Assembly: GCF_042850945.1 (NCBI RefSeq)
Contig: NZ_AP031496.1
Span: 1,860,001-1,924,000 of the forward strand
DNA length: 64,000 bases
Direction: 5' to 3'
Origin: Halioxenophilus aromaticivorans
GTDB taxonomy: Bacteria > Pseudomonadota > Gammaproteobacteria > Pseudomonadales > Cellvibrionaceae
The notes beneath the pieces were generated by a model, which saw only the letters and a program-made list of their open reading frames with translations, was not told where the DNA came from and made no database searches. Both the position numbers and the translations under genes were made by a program. Position 1 is the stretch's first letter. Each line of letters begins with the position of its first letter. This document shows, piece after piece, positions 1 through 8,135 of the stretch.

Positions 1-1
1 A

Positions 2-2158
2 ATTGAACAGTGTGCATCGGCAGGTATTAAATTCGTACTAATGGTGGCCGCTTGCAATACCCCTGAGGCCGAGCTGGCGGCCGCCACCAAGCGCTACGGC
101 GTGAGAATGCTAGGCCCCAACAGTTTCGGAATCTGCCGACCTAGTGCGCGTTTTTTTGCCTGGCTTGGGCACACCCAGCCACTCACCGGTCGGCTGGCGC
201 TGATGTCGCAATCCGGCACCATTGCCAGTGGCTTGGTGGATTGGGCTACATGGCAAGGCATTGGTTTTTCCCAGGTGGTGGCCTTTGGCTTGTCTTTGGA
301 TAATAGTATGCCGTCCCAGGTGTTGGATTATCTTGCCAGCGATTACAACAGCCAGTCGCTACTGATGTACCTAAAGTCCGTGGGCAACCCCACTCGGTTT
401 TTATCCAGCCTGCGCGCGGCGGGGCGGACTAAACCGGTGGCGGTGGTGGCCGAGCATTCCTTGGGTACCGATGAGCGAATTCTTGATGCCGCCCTCAATC
501 GTACTGGTGCTGTGCGTGGCAAGCGCCTTAACGACTTAATTGCCGCTGCCTCCGTGATGACGAATGCCCGCCGAGTCTACGACGGTAGCCTGCTTATTAT
601 TGGCAACGGAGCCGGGCCGGGAGAAATGGCCGTGGAGCGCGCGCGTGAGCTTAACGTGCCGTTGTTACAACCCGAAGGACGCTTAAAACAAGAGCTTAGC
701 GATATCATCGGCGAAGACGGCACGGTGGATAGAATCACTACGGTTTGGGCCAGCAGTGCAGCGGGGCGCTATGTCGAGCTGGCCGATGAAGCCTTGCGGC
801 ACAAAAGCTGTGGCGCGGTGCTGTTAATGCTTAGCCCGACCGCCTTGCTGGATTTGGGCTCTCTATACGATGGCATTGTCAGCTTGCAGCGCAAACAAAA
901 AAAACTGGTTATGGTGTGTTTGATTGGTGGCGGTAACATGGTCACCGTGCGTAAACAAATCACCGCCGCTGGAATTCCCACTTTCCGCACGCCGGAATCG
1001 GCCATCGAGGGCTTTCAATTTTTAGTGCAGTTTCAGCGCAACCAGCGCCTGGCGAAACAGAGCCCGGAAAGTGGTGCAGTGCGTTTGCAAATTGATGTGG
1101 AAAATGCCCGGGCGATTATTCAAGCGCACCTGGATCAAGGGCTTAGTGAACTGCATTTTTCTGGATTAACCGAAATACTTGAGCAGTTTAATATCTGCGT
1201 GGCGCCAGGTGTGGAAAAGGGCAGTGATATTAAAACGCCGTTACATGTGCGCATGTTCCGAGACCCGGTATTTGGCCCTATTATTGGTTTGGCGTTTGGG
1301 GGTAGTGAGCAGTGGCATCGTGAATCCGAAGCCATCGCCTTGCCGCCACTCAATACCGTATTAATCAAAGATTTAATTCAGCAAATCCTCCCCGATGCCG
1401 AGTCCTATTTACTGGAAAATCTGTTGCTCGGTTTATCCACCTTGGTGTGTGAGATACCAGAGTTGCACAGCATAGACCTAGCGGACTTGAGAGTAGGGCA
1501 GGATTCCATTCACGGCGGTGATATCAGCGCTCGGTTAGTAGCCTGCCCCAACTTGCGCCGCTACGAACATTTGGCCATCCAACCCTACCCAAGACATTGG
1601 GTGAGCGAATTTCGTATGCGCAATGGCGACCTTGTGGCTGTGCGCCCCGTGCGGCCAGAAGATGCCCCCATTATGGCCGACTTTGTGCGCGGGTTATCTA
1701 AAGAGGCGCGATACTATCGGTTTATGGCCAACATTGTAGAGCTTACGCCGAGAATGTTGGCTCGCTTCACTCACATCGATTACGACCGTGAAATGGCCTT
1801 AGTAGCGGTAGTTGAGGATGACGGCATTGCCAGAGAAATCGGTGCGGCTCGTTACAGCGATAATTTTGACGGCCACAGTTGTGAGTTTTCCATTGTGCTG
1901 GCGGACGAGTATCAAGGGCAGGGCTTGGCGGCCTATTTAATGCGGCGCCTGTTTTGTATCGCGGCGGACAAAGGCTTTCCAGTGATGGAAGGAACGGTGC
2001 TGGCCAATAACCGGCACATGATCGACTTCTGCCGTAAATTGGGGTTCAGCATTAGGCGCGACGCCGATGATGCTGGGATGGTTATTGCGGCGGTGGTTCT
2101 ATCGCCCCAGTTTATTGAGCAAGTAAAAGTAAAGCTCGATGCAGGTGCAGCAATGTAA
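2..2158 (+). CDS. PatZ/Pka-like protein lysine acetyltransferase (5' end outside window)
   Basis: The reading frame is open from base 2, so the start lies upstream and 718 residues are visible. The order is: the end of a CoA-binding domain (GPNSFG near visible residue 38), a succinyl-CoA-ligase-like region (MSQSGT motif), a short ATP-grasp remnant (DPVFGPIIGLAFGG), and a C-terminal GNAT domain from about residue 540 with the acetyl-CoA loop EYQGQGLA near residue 636. This is the Pat/PatZ architecture, in which an acyl-CoA-synthetase-like region controls a GNAT domain that acetylates lysines of metabolic enzymes such as acetyl-CoA synthetase. The usual ATP-grasp N-subdomain (VLKi...HKSD...GGV) is absent: the sequence passes from NICVAPGVEKGSD almost directly to DPVFGP. 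The family is well supported. The loss of ATP binding is an inference. Confidence 0.88.
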   Translation: MEQCASAGIKFVLMVAACNTPEAELAAATKRYGVRMLGPNSFGICRPSARFFAWLGHTQPLTGRLALMSQSGTIASGLVDWATWQGIGFSQVVAFGLSLDNSMPSQVLDYLASDYNSQSLLMYLKSVGNPTRFLSSLRAAGRTKPVAVVAEHSLGTDERILDAALNRTGAVRGKRLNDLIAAASVMTNARRVYDGSLLIIGNGAGPGEMAVERARELNVPLLQPEGRLKQELSDIIGEDGTVDRITTVWASSAAGRYVELADEALRHKSCGAVLLMLSPTALLDLGSLYDGIVSLQRKQKKLVMVCLIGGGNMVTVRKQITAAGIPTFRTPESAIEGFQFLVQFQRNQRLAKQSPESGAVRLQIDVENARAIIQAHLDQGLSELHFSGLTEILEQFNICVAPGVEKGSDIKTPLHVRMFRDPVFGPIIGLAFGGSEQWHRESEAIALPPLNTVLIKDLIQQILPDAESYLLENLLLGLSTLVCEIPELHSIDLADLRVGQDSIHGGDISARLVACPNLRRYEHLAIQPYPRHWVSEFRMRNGDLVAVRPVRPEDAPIMADFVRGLSKEARYYRFMANIVELTPRMLARFTHIDYDREMALVAVVEDDGIAREIGAARYSDNFDGHSCEFSIVLADEYQGQGLAAYLMRRLFCIAADKGFPVMEGTVLANNRHMIDFCRKLGFSIRRDADDAGMVIAAVVLSPQFIEQVKVKLDAGAAM

Positions 2159-2171
2159 CTCTCGTGCTAAT

Positions 2172-2246
2172 ACCCGGTCTACCAAAACCCGGTATGCCAA
2201 AACCCGGTATGCCAAAACCGAGTGTGAAAAACCCAGTGAGAAAAAC
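2172..2246. repeat. 15-bp degenerate tandem repeat, five units
   Basis: The unit ACCCGGTATGCCAAA occurs twice perfectly at 2187-2201 and 2202-2216. A variant (ACCCGGTCTACCAAA) precedes it, and two more diverged units follow. The array fills the spacer between the PatZ-like gene and the DUF2214 gene, ending just before the Shine-Dalgarno of the latter. A frame reading through it would encode PGMPKP repeats, but that frame overlaps the DUF2214 gene and is not taken as a gene. Confidence 0.85.
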
Positions 2247-2263
2247 CCAAGGGAGGGGAAAAC

Positions 2264-2701
2264 ATGACGGCGTTTATCCTAGTGCGCTATGTGCACTTTT
2301 TGGCGATATTTATTTTGTTTGCATTGTTGGTTGTGCAGCATTTAAAACTAGAGCCCACGCTACCGTTGGCCGAGGTGAAACGGCTTTCGTTGATCGATGC
2401 GTTTTATGGCATTACCGCGGTGGTGGTACTGCTGGCAGGGTTAAGCCTCTGGTTGTTAGTGGGTAAGCCGGCGGGTTTTTATAGCTCAAACCCGGTATTT
2501 CACGCCAAGCTGGGGCTATTTGGCTTAATGGTGTTGCTGTCTATCTATCCTACCGTTACCTTTCTCAAACTGCGTAAATCTAACAGCCCCACGCTGGCCA
2601 TTCCTAAACCTGTTGTAATGGTGGTGCGTTTGGAGTTATTGCTGTTTTTAATTATTCCGCTGTTGGCCGTGTTTATGGCCCAAGGCAGAGGGCTGGCGTA
2701 A
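2264..2701 (+). CDS. DUF2214-type small membrane protein
   Basis: The 145-residue protein has four predicted transmembrane stretches (about residues 5-25, 47-67, 83-100 and 122-140). The general layout matches DUF2214-type integral membrane proteins: an N-terminal RYVHFLAIF helix and a FHAKLGLFGLM segment. No function is established for these proteins to my knowledge. The start is set by GGGAGGGG about six bases before the ATG. It follows the PatZ-like gene by about 105 bp, separated by a tandem repeat, so co-transcription is possible. Some proteins of similar layout may bind heme through the His residues in the first helices, but I cannot show that here. Confidence 0.7.
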   Translation: MTAFILVRYVHFLAIFILFALLVVQHLKLEPTLPLAEVKRLSLIDAFYGITAVVVLLAGLSLWLLVGKPAGFYSSNPVFHAKLGLFGLMVLLSIYPTVTFLKLRKSNSPTLAIPKPVVMVVRLELLLFLIIPLLAVFMAQGRGLA

Positions 2702-2914
2702 TTGGCTGCGCAGCACGGTGGTTTTGTTTTCAACGTACTGGTTAAATTTTTTGACGTTACCCGGATAGTTCACTGGGCTAATATGGGCAGCAGGTAGAGG
2801 GAAATGCCGTTGAACGTTGAGCAACGTCGTTTATTTCTGCTTTTTGATTTCAATCCAGGAAATGTGAGGGAACCCGTTTCAGGATGAAGCTAATGTTTTA
2901 ATGGACCTAGCCCG

Positions 2915-3718
2915 ATGACCACCAACACCAATGTGCTTTATCTTTCCCATGGCGGTGGCCCAATGCCTTTAATGGGCGACCCGGGGCATTCCGAGATGGT
3001 GGCATGCTTACAGAGTATCGGCAGGGAGCTGGTAAAGCCTGCGGCGATCATTGTTATCAGCGCTCATTGGGAAGAGTCGGTGTGCCGTGTGTTAAGTGCT
3101 CCAGAGCCACCTTTACTTTACGATTACTACGGCTTCCCTGACGAAACCTATCAAATTCAATATCCGTGTCCTGGTCAACCCGAATTAGCCACTCGCATAA
3201 AACAGGCGCTCATTGCCGCTAAGATCAACTGCGAGTTGGAGCCCTCCCGGGGATTCGATCATGGTGTTTTTGTGCCGCTAAAGCTTATGTTCCCACAGGC
3301 GGATATTCCCTGCGTGCAAATCAGTCTGCAAAGTAGTTTGGACGCCGCGGCTCACCTGGCACTGGGCGCGGCCCTGCGGTCGCTGATAGGCGAGGACATT
3401 TTGATCGTGGGCTCGGGTTTTTCTTTTCATAACATGCGTGCTTTTTTCTCGGCTCGCAGCGCCAGCGATCGAAAGAAAAATACCGAATTTGAACACTGGC
3501 TGCAGGAGACCTGCCAAAGCCCGGAATTAACCTCAAGCCAACGCTGGCAACGCCTTACGGGCTGGCATCAAGCGCCGGGAGCGAGATATTGTCATCCAAG
3601 AGAAGAGCACCTGTTGCCGCTGCATGTGTGTTACGGTTTAGCTCAGCAAGCGGCAGATCGGGCCTACCAGGTGAGCATTCTTAACGTGCAGTCCAGTATG
3701 TATTTGTGGCACCTTTAA
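2915..3718 (+). CDS. LigB/DODA-type extradiol dioxygenase (YgiD-like)
   Basis: The 267-residue protein belongs to the class III extradiol ring-cleavage dioxygenase family that includes YgiD/DODA (4,5-DOPA dioxygenase). Visible hallmarks are SHGGGP near residue 12, SAHWEE near residue 51, GFDHGVFVPL near residue 111 and GSGFSFHN near residue 168, which supply the family's metal-binding and acid/base histidines. It is a cytoplasmic metalloenzyme whose physiological substrate, a catechol-like compound, cannot be told from sequence. Length matches the family (about 260-275). It stands alone between the DUF2214 gene and a small exported protein, with 213 bp upstream in which I recognise nothing definite. 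Confidence 0.85.
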   Translation: MTTNTNVLYLSHGGGPMPLMGDPGHSEMVACLQSIGRELVKPAAIIVISAHWEESVCRVLSAPEPPLLYDYYGFPDETYQIQYPCPGQPELATRIKQALIAAKINCELEPSRGFDHGVFVPLKLMFPQADIPCVQISLQSSLDAAAHLALGAALRSLIGEDILIVGSGFSFHNMRAFFSARSASDRKKNTEFEHWLQETCQSPELTSSQRWQRLTGWHQAPGARYCHPREEHLLPLHVCYGLAQQAADRAYQVSILNVQSSMYLWHL

Positions 3719-3866
3719 ATGGGGGCGGCCAGTAATGCAATTCTCTTGTTTGACCTATCACAAAAAAAGATAATTTTTTTATCTTTTGCGGAACAGCTGA
3801 CTGCACCCGCAGTCAGAGTGTTTAAGCAATCCAGTTTTAGCCATCTTGGCTGTTAAAGGAAATTCT

Positions 3867-4166
3867 GTGTCTAACCGTTCTACCCGAAGCCTATTGTCAG
3901 TACTCAGCAGCGTTTTGCTGCTGGTGTCGCTGAATCTTGGTGTTTCGCAAGCGTTAGCGGACGGTTTCACAACTACGACGGTCACTGTCATCGATGCCAT
4001 AAGCGTTGACGATACCTTCTCTGATACCGAAGACGGCGCTGCCCTAGCCGGTATTCTAGCAACGGAAGGTCAAACCGCTGTCACTGCGCAAGTCGTTGAA
4101 GGCTCGCATCTACCGCAAAGCAAAATCTGTGGCCACACCATTCGCGGACCCCCGCATCGCAGCTGA
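3867..4166 (+). CDS. small exported protein of unknown function
   Basis: I take the GTG at 3867, preceded by AAAGGA with a six-base gap, giving 99 residues. Residues 1-35 form a clear Sec signal peptide: basic Ser/Arg start, hydrophobic core LLSVLSSVLLLVSLNLGV, and SQALA cleavage motif. The mature part is Thr/Asp-rich and acidic at first. The last twelve or so residues (GHTIRGPPHRS) look unlike the rest, while another frame over the same bases reads VATPFADPRIAADSTKTAL before a stop at about 4187. A frameshift near the 3' end is therefore possible. No recognised family. Confidence 0.5.
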   Translation: MSNRSTRSLLSVLSSVLLLVSLNLGVSQALADGFTTTTVTVIDAISVDDTFSDTEDGAALAGILATEGQTAVTAQVVEGSHLPQSKICGHTIRGPPHRS

Positions 4167-4244
4167 TTCAACAAAAACAGCACTATAGCCATTAATTTCT
4201 TATTTTTTGTTAAGCAAAAGCATGCGCTTTTGCGGGGTACTCTC

Positions 4245-4844
4245 ATGCATAAATTATCTGTTTTAAACGCAAACTTTTACCAAGATCTGGCCAGCCCAAC
4301 CGAGGATGGGCAACTAACACTGGCTTCACCAGCGCTGGATTTACTCGCCGACTTTGCCAAAGAATCTCCCGTGGTGGTTGATGACCGAACCCCGGCCTCC
4401 CAGGCGCTGGAGATGTTGAGACGTTCTTCGGCCCATGTGCTGCTGGTATTAGACCAAGCCCAGCACTTTCTTGGCGTGGTCAGTTTCGACCGGTTGAACT
4501 CGCAAGAGCTGATTAAAAGGGTTTCGGCAGGGCACAGCCGAGAGGATTTAATGGCCGCCGACTTCCTAGAAAGCCGCAATTCAGTAAAGGCATTGCCCTA
4601 CAGCGACTTTGTTCAGTCGTCGATTTCCGATGTAATGCTGGCGTTGCAAAATAACAGCCTACGTTATTGCTTAGTGGTGGATCAGCAGAGCCGTAAAATC
4701 CGTGGGGTTGTGTCTGCCTATGCCATCGCCAAAAAGCTAGGGTTGCCGTTTGAGGTATCCCAATCCGCCAGTTTCAGCGAGATTGCCGGAGTCATTTATC
4801 GCCAGTTCAACCCGGACCCAAGGCCGACACTCGCGGTTAACTAA
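4245..4844 (+). CDS. CBS-domain protein
   Basis: The 199-residue cytoplasmic protein has two CBS-like halves: about residues 45-90 (SPVVVDDRTPASQALEML, then HVLLVLDQ and FLGVVSFDRL) and about 125-170 (SSISDVMLALQNNSLRYCLVVDQ, then IRGVVSAYAIAK). CBS pairs usually bind adenine nucleotides and regulate partner activity; no effector domain is attached here. I prefer the ATG at 4245 to the in-frame ATG at 4230 because GCGGGG lies at a suitable distance from it and homologous proteins tend to begin close to the first domain. It is monocistronic by appearance, followed by a strong terminator. Confidence 0.7.
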   Translation: MHKLSVLNANFYQDLASPTEDGQLTLASPALDLLADFAKESPVVVDDRTPASQALEMLRRSSAHVLLVLDQAQHFLGVVSFDRLNSQELIKRVSAGHSREDLMAADFLESRNSVKALPYSDFVQSSISDVMLALQNNSLRYCLVVDQQSRKIRGVVSAYAIAKKLGLPFEVSQSASFSEIAGVIYRQFNPDPRPTLAVN

Positions 4845-4875
4845 TCAGCCTTCTTTCCTTGCTCCACTCCCACTT

Positions 4876-4902
4876 GCCGCAAGCTCAACTTGCGGCTTTT
4901 TT
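4876..4902 (+). terminator. intrinsic terminator after the CBS-domain gene
   Basis: A perfect 8-bp stem (GCCGCAAG / CTTGCGGC) with a 5-base loop is followed directly by six T residues. It lies 32 bp past the stop codon. Confidence 0.9.
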
Positions 4903-5261
4903 ATTTAAGACTTGTCCAGACTGCATTGAGCTTTCTAGGGTGGAAGGCGCGATCAACAAAGAATTTACACCGTTGGGATGGCGTTTACTTGCCAGCTTAG
5001 ACACAATGCTCAACACTAGTTTACGATTGTAAGTCAGGCTACAACAGCGTCTCGCTTGGGCTCTATCTCGGCCTAGTCGCTGTATTTGCCTAGGTGGAAA
5101 TAGAAAAATAGTGTTGGTAGCAGCTCGCAAGTTCTCGATGCCTATGTCCTTTGATAAAATAGTAACACCGCTGAAGTAGGCGACAAGCCCAGGTGGTTCG
5201 TCGCAAAGCCGTACGCAGGGACGCTCAACACGCTAGCCAGTTCAAGGAGAAAATAGTACGC
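4903..5261. other. 359-bp spacer without recognised genes
   Basis: Both strands were read. The open frame on the minus strand over most of this stretch is Arg/Ser-rich, lacks a Shine-Dalgarno and resembles no family, so it is not called. The spacer presumably holds the promoter of the gene at 5262, but no confident -35/-10 pair stands out. Confidence 0.5.
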
Positions 5262-6551
5262 ATGAACAGCCGGTTACCCACTCAGGCCACCAGCTCCGCG
5301 CTGACATTATTCATTTGCTACGGATTTGGTGTTTTATTGCTCATCGGCGGGCCTGCTGCCTTGGCATGGGATAATAGTAACTACGCGCGTTTTTCTCAGT
5401 ACAACCGTCCAGTTTTTATAGCTTTATTGCAACGCGATGCCAACAGCGCAGGGGATCAATCCGTGCTGTCCGGTGCTTACCCCTTCCGTTTAGACCTAGC
5501 AATAGAGGCCGAGTATTTCTCCGATCGTCGGTTTGCTCGCTTGTGGCGAGAGTCCATTGGGTTGAACAGCAATACTCGGCAACAGCAAGACGAAAGCCAA
5601 GCCTTGGCCAAGCTCTACCAATTTTTAGATCAAGATTTTTACCGTGGCGATCACTTCCGCGTGGTCTATACGCCGGGTAGGGGCACTAGCTTGCAAATCA
5701 ATATGGAAACCATTGAATTTATCGATAATTCACAGCTGGGGGTTTTAATGTTAAATGGTTTGCTTGGTGATGTGCCGCTATCATCGGAGTTTAAGCGCGA
5801 CTTACTCGAGGACAATAACGGTGATAGCCCGCTGGTGGCTGAATTCCTAGCGTTGCAGCCCTCGGCGGTGGAGTCCCAAGCGGTTCTGGCTTCGGCCCCG
5901 GTTGCCGCCAGCGCGGCTGCGGAACCCGAAGAGCCAGTGCCAGCCCAGGTTGGTTCTGTACGGAGTATCCTTGCTCCAGAGCGTGCACCTACCAATGCTC
6001 CTGCAAGGCAGCCTCAGACGTTACCAGATCCCGCCGCTACAGCCCCGGCAGTGATGACCGAGGCGACTACCCCTAGCCCAGCCAGTGCTGACGTTATTGG
6101 GCAAACCGAAAGTGAAGCGGTGGCGGACGTTGGCGCTTCTGCCCAGGTTGCTACAGTGCAAACCGGCAATTCAAATGCAGCCGTCAATACACCCACCGTT
6201 GTGGCGGCTGCGACTGTAGCCCAGGAACCCAACACCGAGGACAAAGAAGCCGCCACAGCGGCCAAGCGTGCCTATCAATCGCAATTGGAGCGCGCCATCC
6301 GCAAGTATCAAACCATTCCATTTAAAGCGTTCAGTCGGCGCATGGAAGGTGATGTGTCCCTGCACATTGCGGTGGATGACAAGGGCTACCTAACGCGGCT
6401 AGATCTTGCAAAACCCAGCCGTTACGATGTTTTAAACGATCAGGCCTTGGATGCTGTGGCCAGCGCAGAGCCATTTACGCCTATCCCAGAGAACCTTGGT
6501 TTAAAAGAGTTTAGTTTTGAATTAACACTCACCTATGATCTCGTATACTAA
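5262..6551 (+). CDS. chalcone-isomerase-like domain fused to a TonB C-terminal domain
   Basis: The 429-residue protein starts at the ATG at 5262, preceded by AAGGAG 12 bases upstream, and opens with a signal peptide or anchor (about residues 1-35, LTLFICYGFGVLLLIGGPAALA). Residues 40-180 resemble the chalcone-isomerase-like (Chalcone_3) family of periplasmic proteins: FRLDLAIEAEY, then FYRGDHFRVVYTPGRGTSLQ, then LLGDVPLSSEFKRDLL. About 150 residues of Ala/Pro/Thr-rich linker follow. The last 90 residues match a TonB C-terminal domain (FKAFSRRMEGDVSLHIAVDD). Either domain alone is common, but I know of no described fusion. It probably spans the periplasm and contacts outer-membrane partners. 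It stands alone, with no ExbBD nearby. Domain calls are from memory of family patterns. Confidence 0.65.
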   Translation: MNSRLPTQATSSALTLFICYGFGVLLLIGGPAALAWDNSNYARFSQYNRPVFIALLQRDANSAGDQSVLSGAYPFRLDLAIEAEYFSDRRFARLWRESIGLNSNTRQQQDESQALAKLYQFLDQDFYRGDHFRVVYTPGRGTSLQINMETIEFIDNSQLGVLMLNGLLGDVPLSSEFKRDLLEDNNGDSPLVAEFLALQPSAVESQAVLASAPVAASAAAEPEEPVPAQVGSVRSILAPERAPTNAPARQPQTLPDPAATAPAVMTEATTPSPASADVIGQTESEAVADVGASAQVATVQTGNSNAAVNTPTVVAAATVAQEPNTEDKEAATAAKRAYQSQLERAIRKYQTIPFKAFSRRMEGDVSLHIAVDDKGYLTRLDLAKPSRYDVLNDQALDAVASAEPFTPIPENLGLKEFSFELTLTYDLVY

Positions 6552-6873
6552 TTGCTAGCGTATTTCAGGTGTTTTTTAATAAATGGAGTTCTGAGCCGTT
6601 CGATTGGGTGTGGTGCATTGCAAAAGGTGTTGCCCGAGGCCTAGGGAATGAGAGGAAGAACCTGCATGAAATTGTCAATTTATTAACTATTTATCTCGGA
6701 CAAGAGAGACAGTTGTTAAGAGAAACAGTTGTCAAGAAGGCCCCCGTACATTAAGCGAATAATGACAGGCTAATCAGCTTGGAAAGGCCAGTTTCCACGT
6801 AACAGAAATAACGTAGATACGTACAGGCCAAATCTTTATAGACAACGATTTTGGTTACGACGTGTCACTGCCA

Positions 6874-6918
6874 AGCACTTTAGACCACAGCACTCTAGAC
6901 CCAAAAGCTCAGACCAAA
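6874..6918. repeat. 15-bp degenerate tandem repeat, three units
   Basis: Units AGCACTTTAGACCAC, AGCACTCTAGACCCA and AAAGCTCAGACCAAA stand head to tail. The array ends only a few bases before the terminator hairpin at 6921-6956. Confidence 0.75.
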
Positions 6919-6920
6919 GC

Positions 6921-6956
6921 AAAAACCGCCGCGATTATTTATGCTAAAGCGGCGGT
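6921..6956 (-). terminator. intrinsic terminator of the minus-strand small gene
   Basis: Read on the minus strand, an 8-bp stem (ACCGCCGC / GCGGCGGT) is followed by TTTTT. It lies 9 bp beyond the stop of the gene at 6966-7220. Confidence 0.85.
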
Positions 6957-6965
6957 AAACAATAA

Positions 6966-7220
6966 TTATGCGCTGGGTCGAGAGCGGCCTTTCATAGAGA
7001 TGTCGCGATCCTTCTGCAAGGCGCTGTAGATTTGGCAGCTTTCCTTGAGCGCCTGCTGCAAGGTATTGCGGTAAGTTAAATTGCCTTCGTTTTCAAAATC
7101 CAAATCGGCGATGACTCGCTCCAGGTAGGAGATACGTTCCTCTAAGGTTTTTAGGCGAATGCGGTTGTCTAGGCTTTCCATGCTGTCTAGCGGTTTGCAA
7201 CGTTGCTTTGTGATTTTCAT
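6966..7220 (-). CDS. small coiled-coil protein of unknown function
   Basis: The 84-residue protein starts at the ATG at 7220; a TTG start ten codons upstream is possible but less likely. Residues 15-45 (RLKTLEERISYLERVIADLDFE) form a heptad-like amphipathic helix, and the rest is also helical and charged. It resembles SlyX-type short coiled-coil proteins in general shape only; I see no real family match. A strong terminator follows the gene, which supports its being transcribed. It is divergent from the gene at 7431, with 210 bp between them. Confidence 0.55.
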   Translation of the reverse strand: MKITKQRCKPLDSMESLDNRIRLKTLEERISYLERVIADLDFENEGNLTYRNTLQQALKESCQIYSALQKDRDISMKGRSRPSA

Positions 7221-7430
7221 TTGGCTTGATTTCTCGGGAAGTAAAATCAATTACTCGAATTATTATTAGTAGTGTGAGATCAACAGCGAAAGTCTCACTT
7301 AGAGTTATAGCCTATGAAAAATAATTATCTACAGGGTTGCCCCGTATAAAAAGGATTGCGACGACAATCTTTGCGATATACACCTGCTAAACTAAAAAGT
7401 AGTCAAAAACCGAGTTAAATGGATCCTGTC

Positions 7431-8135
7431 ATGAGTGACACAACATTCCAAATAGTCTTTCGTGGCGATATCGCCATTGGCCAACCCATAGAGCAAGTAA
7501 AAGCGAGGATGGGGCAGTTGTTTAAGCTGTCTTCGCCACAGGTAGAAAAGCTGTTCACCGGTAATGTAGTGGTTCTGAAACGCGGCCTAACGCAGGTAAA
7601 GGCCGCCCAATATAAGCAAGCCTTTGCCAAAACAGGCGCCATTGTCTCCGTTGTGGCCGATGACCAAGCCGGGCAGAAGGCTAAGCCCGCCGGTACTAGC
7701 AAGTCCGGTGAGGAGCTCAGTATTGCTCCGGTGGGCGCAAGCTTGATGCCTCGTGGAGGTAAGCCTAATGAGGCGGCGGTGGCCCCCTCGGTGGAGCATT
7801 TGTCCCTGCGCCCCAGTGGCGGCAACTTGCTGGACAGCGGCGAGCTTTGCGCTGCAGAACCAACACCGGTGATGGTTGCCAACTGGGGTTTGGCTGAGCT
7901 GGGCGCGATTATTGAATCCATCAGTGAAGAGGCGCTGCCGTTGCCGATCATGGATGCCGGCTGGAATCTGGCAGAAGTGGGGGCCGACATGGGCCAAGCA
8001 ACACAGGATCAGCCGGCATTGGTTGCCGCCCCGGCGCTAGATATTGCCCCGGTGGGCAGTGACCTGGCAGAGCCGGCACCGGAGCTGCCCATCGTAGAGC
8101 CCGATACCAGCCACCTGAGTTTGGAACAAAGCTAA
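7431..8135 (+). CDS. repeat-motif protein with an ILV-rich N-terminal domain, unknown function
   Basis: The start is the ATG at 7431 (234 residues); an in-frame ATG at 7419 is the alternative. Residues 1-80 (FQIVFRGDIAIGQPIEQVKARMGQLFK, VEKLFTGNVVVLKRGL, YKQAFAKTGAIVSVV) match a small alpha/beta domain often seen at the N-terminus of DUF805 and related gammaproteobacterial proteins. The rest is a low-complexity tail with repeated short motifs: LSIAPVGASL, LSLRPSGGNLL, WGLAELGAII, WNLAEVGADM, LDIAPVGSDL and SHLSLEQS. No membrane segments are visible. The motif spacing suggests repeated beta turns or linear binding motifs. The gene overlaps the end of the convergent transporter gene by four bases. 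Confidence 0.6.
   Translation: MSDTTFQIVFRGDIAIGQPIEQVKARMGQLFKLSSPQVEKLFTGNVVVLKRGLTQVKAAQYKQAFAKTGAIVSVVADDQAGQKAKPAGTSKSGEELSIAPVGASLMPRGGKPNEAAVAPSVEHLSLRPSGGNLLDSGELCAAEPTPVMVANWGLAELGAIIESISEEALPLPIMDAGWNLAEVGADMGQATQDQPALVAAPALDIAPVGSDLAEPAPELPIVEPDTSHLSLEQS

Larger units (their letters stand above)
6552..6965. other. 414-bp spacer with tandem repeat and terminator
   Basis: No gene is supported. A 61-codon frame at 6569 has no good ribosome-binding site and no family resemblance. The right-hand end carries three degenerate 15-bp repeat units (6874-6918) that run straight into the terminator of the minus-strand gene at 6966. Confidence 0.6.

Noticed and set aside
2164..2466. 100-codon frame encoding PGMPKP repeats
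   Set aside because: It is the translation of the 15-bp array and then overlaps the well-supported DUF2214 gene in another frame; it has no good ribosome-binding site.
4885..5130. 81-codon minus-strand frame in the spacer after the CBS gene
   Set aside because: Begins inside the terminator and has Arg/Ser-rich non-protein-like composition.
5666..5995. Long antisense frames inside the TonB-fusion gene
   Set aside because: They are shadows of the Ala/Pro-rich linker in other frames, with Gly/Ala/Ser-biased translations.
6569..6754. 61-codon frame after the TonB-fusion gene
   Set aside because: No ribosome-binding site, no family likeness, and composition unlike the neighbouring genes.
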